A DNA stretch of 64,000 bases from Limoniibacter endophyticus (GTDB lineage: Bacteria > Pseudomonadota > Alphaproteobacteria > Rhizobiales > Rhizobiaceae), in the NCBI RefSeq assembly GCF_014652835.1, contig NZ_BMZO01000006.1:124001-188000 (forward strand), in the 5' to 3' direction. Positions 36,603 through 48,221 of this stretch are shown in pieces. Position numbers and translations under genes: made by a program. Below the pieces are notes generated by a model. It saw only the letters and a list, made by a program, of their open reading frames with translations. It searched no databases and was not told where the DNA came from. Every line of letters starts with the position of its first letter. The first letter of the stretch is position 1.

Positions 36603-36618
36603 AGCAAAAGGCGTGCCA
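36603..36618 (-). promoter_or_regulatory. Sigma-54 promoter of the nitrate operon
   Basis: On the minus strand TGGCACG (36618-36612), four bases, TTGCT (36607-36603): a full match to the -24/-12 consensus. The start of transcription should fall near 36592, two bases before hairpin P1. Predicts RpoN and NtrC (nitrogen-limitation) control. Repeated TGCATAATATT/TGCATAAATATT elements at 36716-36745 sit where an enhancer-binding protein could act, but they are not a clear NtrC consensus. Confidence 0.82.
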
Positions 36619-36764
36619 ATTTGAAGAGGAAATATTCCATATTGAAATTCAAGGGGTTAAGATTTCCGGCCGGGTGGGGGCTATGCGATGCATGATCGAG
36701 TAATGTGCAAGGCGCTGCATAATATTTGTGCGTTGCATAAATATTCGCCGGAGGTAATTATCCT

Positions 36765-37973
36765 TCACTTGCCTATATATTCTCCGACCCGGTCCGGATC
36801 GAAGATCTTGCCATCGAAGAACCCGTCTGGTCCGAGAACGAGGCTTGCGCCCGCCGATCCAACCGGGGTCGCCCTCGTCAGAGCACCTTCGACCTTGGCG
36901 TTCGCACCCGGCAAGGCAACGCCGATTGGCCCGAGCGCAGTTCTATAGAGATCGGGCCGATAGCTTTCTCGCGCCACGGCCTCGTTTGTGGTATTGGCCT
37001 CGATCTGGCCCCAACGCACCATTTGGCTATAAAACCAGAGCGCATGGCTTTTCCAGGGGAAGGTCGCTGCCTTCTTGTGCGGGACGAAGAAATCGTCAAC
37101 GGCAACCACTTGTCCATCACCCGTGGGAATGTTCCCCGACAATGCAGGCAGGAGCCACTCCGCAGGACAGCCAATATAGCCAGGCCGCGCCAGAATCTCC
37201 GCAAGCTCGCCATGATTGGCAGCTGTGCCGCACCATTCCGCTGCTCGATAGAGCGCACGCAGCAGTCGTCCGAGTGCCTCGGGATTGGCGTCAGCCCAAT
37301 TGGCCGCCACGCCGAGCACTTTTTCCGGGCTTGAACGCCAGACCAACGATTTAAGAGTGATAATGCGTCCAATTCCCGCGAGGGCGGCGGCCGAATTATA
37401 CGGTTCGCCGACGCAATAACCTTCGATCCGGCCACCAGCCAAAGCATCCTGCATGAGTGGCGGCGGGACGACCACGATCTCGACATCCCGCTCGGGGTCG
37501 ATCCCGGATGCGGAAAGCCAATAGCGCAATTCGTAATTATGGCCCGAATGGGGATGAACGACGGCGAAACGCGGTCGGCTTTTGGCGGCTTTCGCAGCAA
37601 TTACCTCGCGAAGGGCTTTGCCAGCTGATGCCGGGTCGAAGCGGGACGATGCTCCATTATCCTCCATGGCGGTCCAAAGATTTCGTGAAACCGTCACGGC
37701 GTTGCCCCCGAGACCGAGCGCCATCGGTGCGATGGTGTGGGCCGCAAGCGGCGCGAGACCCAGATTAAATGCGATGGGCATGGGACCGAGCATATGGGCA
37801 GCAGCGAAGTGACCCACGGCCAGACGGTCGCGGATACTGGCCCAGGAATTTTCCCGCACGAGGACAAGATCGAGGCTTTCAGCTTCTGCAAAACCCTTCT
37901 CGCGCGCCGCGACGAGGATGGCGCTGTCGAGCAATGGCAGGAAGCCGACACTGACGCGATGGTCCAGGCTCAT
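36765..37973 (-). CDS. nasS: Nitrate sensor NasS (NrtA/CmpA-like, cytoplasmic)
   Basis: 402 aa, related to the nitrate-binding proteins of ABC transporters (VGFLPLLDSAILVAAREKGF; AAHMLGPMPIAFNLGL; GYCVGEPYN), but with no signal peptide, as expected for the cytoplasmic sensor. In known NasS-NasT systems NasS holds NasT inactive until nitrate or nitrite binds. ATG at 37973 overlaps the nasT stop by 4 bp. The gene ends 147 bp upstream of the sigma-54 promoter of the operon it regulates. Confidence 0.92.
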   Translation of the reverse strand: MSLDHRVSVGFLPLLDSAILVAAREKGFAEAESLDLVLVRENSWASIRDRLAVGHFAAAHMLGPMPIAFNLGLAPLAAHTIAPMALGLGGNAVTVSRNLWTAMEDNGASSRFDPASAGKALREVIAAKAAKSRPRFAVVHPHSGHNYELRYWLSASGIDPERDVEIVVVPPPLMQDALAGGRIEGYCVGEPYNSAAALAGIGRIITLKSLVWRSSPEKVLGVAANWADANPEALGRLLRALYRAAEWCGTAANHGELAEILARPGYIGCPAEWLLPALSGNIPTGDGQVVAVDDFFVPHKKAATFPWKSHALWFYSQMVRWGQIEANTTNEAVARESYRPDLYRTALGPIGVALPGANAKVEGALTRATPVGSAGASLVLGPDGFFDGKIFDPDRVGEYIGK

Positions 37974-38572
37974 GATTTTTCCTCCGGATCGAGCAGGCCG
38001 GCGGCAGTGACCAGGCTTTGTGCGATCTCTGCGATCTTGCGGTTCTGGTTCATCGCGGTTTTACGCAGAAGCGCATATGCGTCAGCTTCCGAAAGGCCAC
38101 GGGATTTCATCAATATGCCCTTTGCCCGCTCCACGAGCCTGCGGCTCTCCAGTTCCGTCCGGGCCTCTTCCAACTCGCGCGCCATGCGCGAAAACGCATT
38201 GAAGCGACTGATTGCCATATCAAGGATCGGCTTCACGCGATGCTTGTGCAGCCCGTCGATGACATAGGCCGATACGCCGGCGTCTACGGCTGCTTCGATG
38301 GAGGCGCTGTCTGAACGATCGACGAACATGGCGATCGGCCGCTTTACCGCGCGGCTAAGCTGAAACATGCTTTCGAGCATGTCGCGATTGGGGTTTTCCA
38401 GGTCAATGACGATCACGTCCGGTTCTATCTCGGCGATGCGCAGCGCTATGCCAGTTATGTCGTGGATGACGGTCACTTCGCCATGCCCGGCCTCGCGCAA
38501 ACCCTCCTCGATGATCGCCGCGCGGATCCGGTTCTCGTCGATGATCAGTATGTGAAGGGGGTTGCGGCTCAT
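37970..38572 (-). CDS. nasT: ANTAR-domain antiterminator NasT
   Basis: 200 aa: receiver-like domain (Asp12-Glu13, Asp57 in VIVIDLENP) followed by a coiled segment and an ANTAR RNA-binding domain (about 125-190: ELESRRLVERAKGILMKSRG, then LRKTAMNQNRKIAEIA). NasT binds leader hairpins and lets RNA polymerase pass the terminator. Its probable target RNA is in this window at 36548-36590. First gene of nasT-nasS; ATG at 38572. Confidence 0.94.
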   Translation of the reverse strand: MSRNPLHILIIDENRIRAAIIEEGLREAGHGEVTVIHDITGIALRIAEIEPDVIVIDLENPNRDMLESMFQLSRAVKRPIAMFVDRSDSASIEAAVDAGVSAYVIDGLHKHRVKPILDMAISRFNAFSRMARELEEARTELESRRLVERAKGILMKSRGLSEADAYALLRKTAMNQNRKIAEIAQSLVTAAGLLDPEEKS

Positions 38573-38890
38573 GGGATGATTGTTTGCGCGTTAACCGGCG
38601 TACTGCAACGCAAAAATCACTACCATCGCGAAGAAATCCCAAGCTCTTCCAGAGCGAGCAGTGGCCCGATCGGGTTTAGGCCAAGCGCAACATTGTTCCA
38701 CACGCTTCGCCAATGATTGAGCGTCGGATTCTACAAAACCAGCATCCGGAGCGGATTGGGCTTTCCTGTCGCTTCCATTTCGAACTGATGCGAGATGTGA
38801 GGCAAGATGCGTGTGCACTCCACTTTATCGAGGTTGCGTCATCTTCCCGAATCGTGCGTTTGCGAAGGAATGCTTGCCGCGAGGAAACTG
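38573..38890. other. Intergenic region between nasT and the sugar-type ABC operon
   Basis: About 320 bp without a credible gene, holding the divergent promoters. I see no clear sigma-70 hexamers, terminator or repeat on either strand here. A sigma-54-like sequence follows at 38891. Confidence 0.5.
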
Positions 38891-38905
38891 TGGCATTAGC
38901 TTTGC
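38891..38905 (+). promoter_or_regulatory. Candidate sigma-54 promoter of the ABC operon
   Basis: TGGCAT, five bases, TTGC: GG and GC separated by ten bases as RpoN requires. The predicted start (near 38917) leaves a 32-nt leader with the ribosome site GGAGGGG and the GTG at 38949. One deviation from TGGCAC, and a chance match of this quality is possible in 64 kb. Confidence 0.4.
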
Positions 38906-38948
38906 GTTATGGCAGTCGATCGATCTCGGTTGAATTGGAGGGGTATGC

Positions 38949-41269
<2,321 letters not shown>

Positions 41270-41276
41270 GTTCCGC

Positions 41277-42188
41277 ATGACCGTGCCAGAGCCAAGACGT
41301 ATAAAATCCTCCTGGTGGGCAGATCCGGGCGATCGGGTTCTGGCGGTCATGCTGCTCGCGCCATTGAGCATTCTGGTCGCGCTGATCATCGTCTATCCGG
41401 TTTTACGGCTGTTCCAGTCCAGTCTTTATAACCATTCGCTTACTTCTGGCGTGCCTGCGGAATTCGTCGGCCTCGAGAATTTCACACTGATGCTCGATGA
41501 TCCGACCTTCTGGTCGACGCTCTGGAATACGGTGCTGATTACCCTGCTTACCGTGCCGGGTGCGTTGGTCGTCGGCCTTGCAATGGCACTCATGGCCAAT
41601 CTTCCATTCAAGCGCAAATGGCCGGTGCGCCTGTCTCTGCTCATTCCCTGGGCACTGCCGCTCGCTTTTGCAGGTCTTATCTTTGCATGGTTCTTTCATT
41701 CGGAATATGGCATCGTAAACGACGTGTTGCGTCGCCTCGGCTTCGGTACGGTCATCTGGTTCAATTCGCCGGGCTGGGCGATGACCGCAATCTGCCTGAC
41801 GATCATCTGGAAGACTTCGTCTTTCATTGCGCTGATTCTGCTTGCAGGCCTGCAGACCATTCCGCGTTCGCTCTATGAGGCAGCAGAGGTCGACGGTGCT
41901 GGCAAATTACGACAGTTCTTCGAAATCACTCTGCCCCTGCTGCGGCCTGCCATCGTCGTGGCGCTCATCTTCCGGACCATTACCGCGCTCCAGACCTTCG
42001 ACATCCCCTACACGATGACGGCGGGCGGCCCCGGCAATTCCACGCAGACGCTTGCCATGTATATCCATCAGAACACAGTGTCATTCCTCGACATTGGCTA
42101 TGGCTCGGCCCTTGCGGTCATCATGTTTCTCCTCTCGATGCTAGTCACCATTATCTATCTTCGGCTCATTCAAGCGAAGGAGCGATAG
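41277..42188 (+). CDS. ABC transporter permease (MalF-like)
   Basis: 303-aa CUT1 permease with six membrane segments and EAA loop [20 protein letters not shown]. The ATG at 41277 is 8 bp after the binding-protein stop. Followed without a gap by the partner permease. Together they form the channel served by the ATPase at 38949. Confidence 0.91.
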   Translation: MTVPEPRRIKSSWWADPGDRVLAVMLLAPLSILVALIIVYPVLRLFQSSLYNHSLTSGVPAEFVGLENFTLMLDDPTFWSTLWNTVLITLLTVPGALVVGLAMALMANLPFKRKWPVRLSLLIPWALPLAFAGLIFAWFFHSEYGIVNDVLRRLGFGTVIWFNSPGWAMTAICLTIIWKTSSFIALILLAGLQTIPRSLYEAAEVDGAGKLRQFFEITLPLLRPAIVVALIFRTITALQTFDIPYTMTAGGPGNSTQTLAMYIHQNTVSFLDIGYGSALAVIMFLLSMLVTIIYLRLIQAKER

Positions 42189-43028
42189 ATGGCTGCGCAA
42201 TCCAGCCTGTTCTCCGGTCGCCCATTGCGCCTCATCGTGGCTGCGATCCTGCTCGTCAACGGGCTTTTCCCAGCCCTCTGGATACTCTTCACCTCGTTGA
42301 AGACCGATGCCGAACTGACGCAGACGCCGATTACCTGGCTCCCTCATACGCCCACGCTCGCCAATTACCAGATTGCTTTCACAGACCAGCCTTTACATTT
42401 GTTTTTATTCAACAGTTTCATGGTAGCGTTTCTTTCCACCCTCTTGACGATCTTCGTATCGGTTCTTGCGGCCTACGCTATTGCCCGGCTCGATCTGCGT
42501 TTTCGCGGACTGATTCTGTCCTCGATCATTGCAGTATCGACCTTCCCGCTGGTTACACTTCTCGTTCCGCTGTTTGAAACGATGCGCGCTTTGTCGCTGC
42601 TCAATTCATGGACGGCGCTGGTGCTGCCCTATTCCGTCCTGTCCTTACCAGTCTGTACGCTGATCCTCGTCTCCTTTTTCGAAGGTATTCCGCGCGATCT
42701 GGAAAACGCCGCGATGATCGACGGCTGCACCCGGATGGGTGCCCTTCTTCGCATCGTCGTACCGCTGTCGGCACCCGGCGTTTTCACTGCGGCGATCCTG
42801 GCTTTTGTAAACGCCTGGGACGAGTTCCTGCTGGCGCTCTCATTCAACTCTTCACCGGCACTGCGAACGCTGCCGGTCGGCATCCAGCTTTATCAGGGCG
42901 AGTTTTCCTTTCCCTGGCCGGTTATTTCGGCCGCGCTCGTCGTCGGTATCGTACCGGTCGCCATTTTGATCGTGCTCTTTCAGGAACGCGTCGTGTCCGG
43001 ACTGACGACCGGTGGCGTAAAAGGCTAG
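42189..43028 (+). CDS. ABC transporter permease (MalG-like)
   Basis: 279-aa partner permease: six membrane segments, EAA loop ENAAMIDGCTRMGALLRIVV. The ATG at 42189 immediately follows the previous stop with AAGGAG inside the preceding coding end. Its last 4 bp overlap the end of the convergent alcohol dehydrogenase gene. No terminator is visible between the two, so transcripts may collide here. Confidence 0.91.
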   Translation: MAAQSSLFSGRPLRLIVAAILLVNGLFPALWILFTSLKTDAELTQTPITWLPHTPTLANYQIAFTDQPLHLFLFNSFMVAFLSTLLTIFVSVLAAYAIARLDLRFRGLILSSIIAVSTFPLVTLLVPLFETMRALSLLNSWTALVLPYSVLSLPVCTLILVSFFEGIPRDLENAAMIDGCTRMGALLRIVVPLSAPGVFTAAILAFVNAWDEFLLALSFNSSPALRTLPVGIQLYQGEFSFPWPVISAALVVGIVPVAILIVLFQERVVSGLTTGGVKG

Positions 43029-44149
43029 AATTCGACCACTAGCCGGATGACTTCGCCTCTATGCAGGCGGTCAAAGCCTTCATTGATTTCCTCAAGCCGT
43101 ATCGTGCCGCTCAGCAGCTTGTCCACCGGCAGGCGTCCGGCCTTGAAGAGCGCGACGTAGCGCGGGATGTCCCGCACCGGTACGCATGTACCTATATAAC
43201 TGCCCTTCAACGTCCTTTCTTCAGCAACGAGGCTGACAATATTAACGGGTAGCGCTGCCGTTGGCGCGGGCAGACCTGCCGTCACTGTCGTGCCGCCACG
43301 GCGTGTCATCTTATAGGCGCTTTCAAGCGCCTTGGCCGATCCGGCGAATTCAAAGGCGAAATCGGCACCGCCCCCGGTCAGCGTGCGTACCGTTTCAACC
43401 GCGTCGGCATCACCGGCATTCACCGTGGCAGTGGCACCCAGGCCGCGCGCGATCTCCAGTTTTTCCTCTGAAAGATCGACGGCGATAACTTGCGATGCTC
43501 CGGTTGAAATTGCGCCAAGTAGGGCCGCTAGACCCACACCGCCAAGCCCGATGATAATGACGGTCTGTCCGGCCTGTACCCTCGCCGTGTTCACTACCGC
43601 GCCAACACCCGTCAGCACGGCACAACCGAACAAGGCGGCCTCGTTGAACGGCAGTTCCCTGGCGATCTTGACGAGAGAACGCCGTGAAACGACGGCATGA
43701 TCGGCAAAGGCCGAGCAGCCTAGATGGTGATGCACCGAATGGTCGTGTTCATGCAGCCTGACTTCACCGGAAAGCAACGTGCCCTTGCCGTTGGCGGCAG
43801 CGCCAGGTTCACACAGCGCTGGTCTGCCCTCCGAACAGGGCAGGCAATGGCCGCAACTCGGGACGAAGGCCAGGACAACATGATCGCCGATTTCAAGGTC
43901 GTCGACACCCTCGCCCAGCGCCACCACCTCGCCCGCCGCCTCATGGCCGATTGCCATGGGCATCGGACGCGGGCGGTTACCATTGATGACGGAAAGGTCG
44001 GAGTGGCAAAGACCGGCTGCTCTAATGCGGACCAGAACCTCGTCTCGACCCGGCTCGTCGAGGTTCAGTTCTGCTATCTCCAGTGGCTTGCTTTGAGCAT
44101 AAGGCTGGGCTGCGCCCATTTCGCGCAACAAGGCTGCCTTGATTTTCAT
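43025..44149 (-). CDS. Zinc-dependent alcohol dehydrogenase (AdhC/FrmA-like)
   Basis: 374 aa, medium-chain dehydrogenase. Catalytic zinc ligands Cys48 (GLCHSD) and His69-Glu70 (GHE); structural zinc Cys99, Cys102, Cys105 and Cys113; NAD motif GLGGVG. Size and VHHHLGCSAFADHAVV resemble the class III/aryl-alcohol group (FrmA, XylB), so an aryl or hydroxymethyl-thiol substrate is possible. The ATG at 44149 has GGGAGGG upstream; the longer frame has no family match. Confidence 0.9.
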   Translation of the reverse strand: MKIKAALLREMGAAQPYAQSKPLEIAELNLDEPGRDEVLVRIRAAGLCHSDLSVINGNRPRPMPMAIGHEAAGEVVALGEGVDDLEIGDHVVLAFVPSCGHCLPCSEGRPALCEPGAAANGKGTLLSGEVRLHEHDHSVHHHLGCSAFADHAVVSRRSLVKIARELPFNEAALFGCAVLTGVGAVVNTARVQAGQTVIIIGLGGVGLAALLGAISTGASQVIAVDLSEEKLEIARGLGATATVNAGDADAVETVRTLTGGGADFAFEFAGSAKALESAYKMTRRGGTTVTAGLPAPTAALPVNIVSLVAEERTLKGSYIGTCVPVRDIPRYVALFKAGRLPVDKLLSGTIRLEEINEGFDRLHRGEVIRLVVEF

Positions 44150-44280
44150 GCAATTTCCCTCCCTCTTCGAAGAGAACGATAGCATGTCGGTGCATCTCGA
44201 AAAGCTCAAAGCGCGCAAAGCCGGTTTGGTATTGGGCCTCATTCCAGGGCCGCAGGCAGTCGCATCGCGTTAAACGGATA

Positions 44281-45705
44281 TTATGTGCGTCCGAAGTCGT
44301 CCTCGATGCGCACAATATCGTCTTCCCCCAGGTAGGAACCGGTTTGCACCTCGATCACCTCGAGCTGGATCTTGCCCGGGTTCGCCATGCGATGAACTGA
44401 CCCTTGCGGGATGTAGACCGACTGGTTCTCGGTGATCGTGACGGTCTTGTCGTCTATCGTGACGTCGGCTGTTCCGCGCACAACGACCCAATGCTCTGAA
44501 CGATGATGATGCTTCTGTAGGGACAGCTTCTTACCCGGCTTGACGAAGATGCGTTTGACCTGAAAACGGTCGCCCTTCTGAAGCTGGCTATAGCCGCCCC
44601 AGGGGCGATAAACCGTGCGATGCTCTTCCGCCAGTCTGGCAGTCTTCGCGTCCTCGAGCAGCGTCTTGACGATCGTGCCGACATTCTGTGCCTCTGAAAG
44701 CTTGCCCACATAGATGGCGTCTTCGGAAGCGACTACGGTAACATCGTTGATGGCGCCGACCGCTACATGTACGCCCTCCGATATTACGAGGGAATTGCTC
44801 GTGCCGTGCAGGCTGACGGGACCGCGCGCAATATTGCCTTGTGCGTCTGCTCCGCCCGCTTTCCAAACAGCATCCCAGGAGCCAAGATCCGACCAGCGGA
44901 TCGGCGAAGGCACAACGGATGCAAGGTCGGTTTTCTCGAAGATGGCATAGTCGATGGATATATTGGTGGCCTTCGCAAATTCGTCCGGATCAAGACGCAC
45001 GAAGTCGAGATCATGCACGGCCTTTTCGATCGATGCCTGCGCTGCTGCGAAAACCTCCGGGGCGAGCTTCTCGCACTCCTTGAGAAACACATTAGTTGCG
45101 AACAGGAACATGCCGGAATTCCAATAGAAATTTCCCGTCGCGATCATCGCGCGAGCGGCTTCCTCCTCCGGCTTTTCGACGAAGCGCCTGATGGCGAGCG
45201 CGCCGCTAGGTTCTTTCTCGCCTCCTTCGATATAGCCAAAGCCCGTAGCTGGCTCACGCGGCGTGATGCCGAAGGTCACGAGGCGTCCGGCTTGCGCAGC
45301 CGCCCGCGCCGTATCGATGGCGTTAAGATAGTTTCCGTCGGCATCTATATCGTGGTCGGAGGCAACGATATGGACGAGCCGGGGTTCGTCTTTCCCTGCG
45401 ACGAGAACGGCAGCTGTAATCGCGGGTGCGGTGTTACGCGCGACCGGTTCAAGCAGAACCTCGCCCAGCTCGATGCCGCACTCAAATGCCTGTTCGGCAA
45501 CGATGAAGCGATACTCGGAATTGGTGATGACGATCGGTCTGGCGTAGCGGTCATCCTCCGCAAGGCGCTTGAGCGTTTGTTGATAGAGACTCAGATCACC
45601 GGTCAGCGCGAGGAACTGCTTGGGGCGTTGCGAGCGTGACATTGGCCACAATCGCGTGCCCTTGCCACCGGCCAGAACGATGGGAGTGATCAAATTATCG
45701 CGCAA
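44281..45705 (-). CDS. manC: Mannose-1-phosphate guanylyltransferase / mannose-6-phosphate isomerase
   Basis: 474-aa bifunctional ManC/AlgA-type enzyme: nucleotidyltransferase signature LAGGKGTRLWPMSRSQRPKQ (11-30), mannose-binding FVEKPEEEAA, and a C-terminal cupin isomerase domain with KHHHRSEHWVVVRG. Makes GDP-mannose for polysaccharide or lipopolysaccharide. It stands alone, with no polysaccharide genes next to it. The start appears to be TTG at 45705 with AAAGGAAAG eight bases upstream; no ATG is usable before the signature. Confidence 0.92.
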   Translation of the reverse strand: MRDNLITPIVLAGGKGTRLWPMSRSQRPKQFLALTGDLSLYQQTLKRLAEDDRYARPIVITNSEYRFIVAEQAFECGIELGEVLLEPVARNTAPAITAAVLVAGKDEPRLVHIVASDHDIDADGNYLNAIDTARAAAQAGRLVTFGITPREPATGFGYIEGGEKEPSGALAIRRFVEKPEEEAARAMIATGNFYWNSGMFLFATNVFLKECEKLAPEVFAAAQASIEKAVHDLDFVRLDPDEFAKATNISIDYAIFEKTDLASVVPSPIRWSDLGSWDAVWKAGGADAQGNIARGPVSLHGTSNSLVISEGVHVAVGAINDVTVVASEDAIYVGKLSEAQNVGTIVKTLLEDAKTARLAEEHRTVYRPWGGYSQLQKGDRFQVKRIFVKPGKKLSLQKHHHRSEHWVVVRGTADVTIDDKTVTITENQSVYIPQGSVHRMANPGKIQLEVIEVQTGSYLGEDDIVRIEDDFGRT

Positions 45706-45878
45706 GACAAAGCTTTCCTTTCAGACGATCCGAATGATCTATGGATGGCGGGACCATTCAGGCGCGTTATTTAACAGTCGTTTTTCGAACGACTGTCAAC
45801 AAATCGCATTCGTATCGACGCGATGCCCCGCAACAAATATGCATCTATGATGAACAAGCTGATGATTGTCTGCGCATG

Positions 45879-45907
45879 AAAAAGGCGGATACGAACCCGT
45901 ATCCGCC
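45879..45907 (-). terminator. Rho-independent terminator of the MHS transporter gene
   Basis: In the minus-strand RNA GGCGGAUACG, loop GGUU, CGUAUCCGCC (10-bp perfect stem, 45907-45884), then U5. It begins 24 bp after the transporter stop. Confidence 0.88.
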
Positions 45908-45930
45908 TCCACTGACGATATGGTCGACGC

Positions 45931-47262
45931 TCAGGCGCGCGCAGCTTCTTCAATGCCAGCCGGATTTTCGGCGGCGTTGCCTTCAACAAGGAAGTAGACG
46001 CCCATCGCAACGGCGAGTGCGGCGATAAAAAGCAGGTAATAGGCTGGAGCCATTGGCGACCAGCCGAGCGCGGTCACGACGCCGACCGGAGTCAGGCCTC
46101 CTGCGACCGCGTAAGCGACGTTATAAGCAAACGACATGCCGCTGAAACGCACCGGAGCCGGGAAGGCGCGGACCATGACATACGGCACGCCGCCGACCAT
46201 GCCCACGGAAAAGCCCATAATTGCATAAAGCACGAACATGACTGTGGATGAGACACCAGCATAACTATAGAAGGCGAAGGTCGTGACCGCGAAGATCACG
46301 CCAGTGACGACGAAGAAACGACCACCGCCGATGCGATCGATGAGCCATCCGGCAAAGTTGCAGCCGAAGATCAGGAAGAGCGTGCCGACACTTGTTGCGG
46401 CAAGCGACATGAGAGGCGTGTAGCCATAGATCTTCTGCAGGAAGGTGGCGGTCATCAGGGTGGTCACGACGATGGCGCCTGAAAGGATCCAGGTCATCAG
46501 CATGGAAACCACCACACCGCGGCCATGATCGCGCAGCACCGTCTTGAGCGGCAGCTCCTGAAAACCCGCGCGAGACTTGCTCATTTCGATAAAGACTGGC
46601 GTTTCCTGCAGCCAGCGGCGCAGATAGACGGCCATCAAGCCGAAGACGCCGCCGAGCAGGAACGGGATGCGCCAGGCCCATTCAAGCACCTCTGCCTGCG
46701 GGAAGATCGCATTGACCGCGGTTGCGATGAGCGAGCCCAGCAGGATGCCCAGCGTGAGACCGGAACAGAGGAAGCCGCCGGAAAAGCCTACGTGACGCGA
46801 AGGCACGTGCTCGGCCACGAATGTCCAGGCCGCCGGAACTTCTCCGCCGATCGCAGCGCCCTGCAGCATACGCAGCACGATCAGGATGATCGGTGCCGCA
46901 ACGCCGATGCTGGCATAGGTAGGCATCAGCGCCATGCCGAGCGTGGAGATCGACATGAGCAGGATCGAGAAGGCGAAAACCCGTTTGCGACCGTACTTGT
47001 CGCCGAAATGAGCAAGAATGATGCCGCCGACCGGGCGAACGAGATAGCCTGCCGCGAAGATGCCGAAGGTCTGGATCTGGCGCAGCCATTCCGGCATTTC
47101 CGGCGGGAAAAAGAGCTGGCTTATGACCGCCGCGAAGAACACGAAGATGATAAAATCATAGAATTCAAGCGCGCCACCCAGCGCGGAAAGGCCCAGAGTT
47201 CTGAAATCCTGACGCGTCAGCTTGCGCGGTGGGGCATGTGGTGTTGCGGTGGTCGGTGACAT
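45931..47262 (-). CDS. MFS transporter, metabolite:H+ symporter (ProP/ShiA-like) family
   Basis: 443 aa, about 12 membrane segments. MHS-family marks: GALEFYDFIIFVFFAA at TM1, FGDKYGRKRVF loop, RMLQGAAIGGEVPAAWTFVAEH and WRIPFLLGGVFGL. The family imports osmolytes, dicarboxylates or shikimate with protons; the substrate cannot be told. Start is ATG 47262 or 47271; neither has a strong ribosome site, and I chose the one with GGGA eight bases away. Monocistronic, with its own terminator. Confidence 0.88.
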   Translation of the reverse strand: MSPTTATPHAPPRKLTRQDFRTLGLSALGGALEFYDFIIFVFFAAVISQLFFPPEMPEWLRQIQTFGIFAAGYLVRPVGGIILAHFGDKYGRKRVFAFSILLMSISTLGMALMPTYASIGVAAPIILIVLRMLQGAAIGGEVPAAWTFVAEHVPSRHVGFSGGFLCSGLTLGILLGSLIATAVNAIFPQAEVLEWAWRIPFLLGGVFGLMAVYLRRWLQETPVFIEMSKSRAGFQELPLKTVLRDHGRGVVVSMLMTWILSGAIVVTTLMTATFLQKIYGYTPLMSLAATSVGTLFLIFGCNFAGWLIDRIGGGRFFVVTGVIFAVTTFAFYSYAGVSSTVMFVLYAIMGFSVGMVGGVPYVMVRAFPAPVRFSGMSFAYNVAYAVAGGLTPVGVVTALGWSPMAPAYYLLFIAALAVAMGVYFLVEGNAAENPAGIEEAARA

Positions 47263-47456
47263 TGCTCTCATCCCAAGGAGTCGGGTTCCTCTTCCCGACA
47301 AGAAAAAAGGCAGCCGTCCCAATTGCGTCGAGCGACAGCCTTAGAAGGATCGCATGCGAGAAACACGCTAGGGATTCAAGCTTTTTCTGTCTCGTCTCGT
47401 GTTGAATCCCGCGGCAACGGTGCAAAACTGCCGCAGGATAGGTATTTCATGCAGGC

Positions 47457-48221
47457 TTATGCGTGGCCGTGGCCTACTCCTAGCCACGAGAGCAACCTGC
47501 CGCGCAATGCTGCAAATTCAGGGTCGGCCACATCGCGGGGGCGATCAAGAGCAACGCGTTCTTCGTGGGCGATGACGCCGTCACGCATGACAAGCACTCG
47601 ATCCGACAGCAATACGGCCTCTTCCACGTCATGGGTGACGAGTAGAACCGCACAGCCATGCCGGTCCCACAATTCGCCGACGAGCTGCTGCGCCTTCATG
47701 CGGGTCAACGCATCGAGTGCCGCAAAGGGTTCATCGAGCAGAAGCAGGTCCGGTTCGCGCACCAGGGCTCGGGCCAGCGAGACTCGTTGGGCCTCGCCGC
47801 CGGAAAGTACCTTCGGCCATTGATCGGCACGATGCTCGATGCCCACTTCCCGCAGGGCTTCCAAGGCGCGCTTCTTGTTGGGATTCCCGGCGAGACCCAG
47901 CACCACATTGCGCCAGACCCTCTTCCAGGGCAGCAGACGCGGTGCCTGGAAAGCCACGGCGCGCTGGAGAGGTACCGACACTTCGCCGGAAATCTCGCGA
48001 TCGAGATTGGCAAGGATGCGTAGCAACGTGCTCTTGCCGCAGCCGCTTGCTCCGAGAAGTGCGACGAATTCCCCCGGCGCGATGTCCAGGTCGAGTTCTT
48101 TCAGGACCATGCGCTGGCCGAAGCGGCGCGACAGCCCCCTCACCCGCACGGCGCTTTGTTGACGCAGCGTGTGAATGGGAAGATGTTCGGAGCCTATGCT
48201 CCGTTGAAGGACGGACGCCAT
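47457..48221 (-). CDS. ABC transporter ATP-binding protein (SsuB/TauB-like)
   Basis: 254 aa: Walker A GASGCGKST, signature LSGGEAQRVSLARAL, Walker B LLLLDEP, switch VTHDVEEAVLLSD. RLLPWKRVWRNVVLGL is the Q-loop form of the sulfonate/taurine/nitrate class. Its start overlaps the permease gene by 28 bp. Last gene of the organosulfur operon. No good terminator follows; a 9-bp stem-loop near 47410-47438 lacks a U-tract. Confidence 0.91.
   Translation of the reverse strand: MASVLQRSIGSEHLPIHTLRQQSAVRVRGLSRRFGQRMVLKELDLDIAPGEFVALLGASGCGKSTLLRILANLDREISGEVSVPLQRAVAFQAPRLLPWKRVWRNVVLGLAGNPNKKRALEALREVGIEHRADQWPKVLSGGEAQRVSLARALVREPDLLLLDEPFAALDALTRMKAQQLVGELWDRHGCAVLLVTHDVEEAVLLSDRVLVMRDGVIAHEERVALDRPRDVADPEFAALRGRLLSWLGVGHGHA

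Noticed and set aside
47407-47438. Stem-loop downstream of the SsuB-like gene as a terminator
   Set aside because: The 9-bp stem is present, but no U-tract follows on the minus strand; not listed as a terminator.
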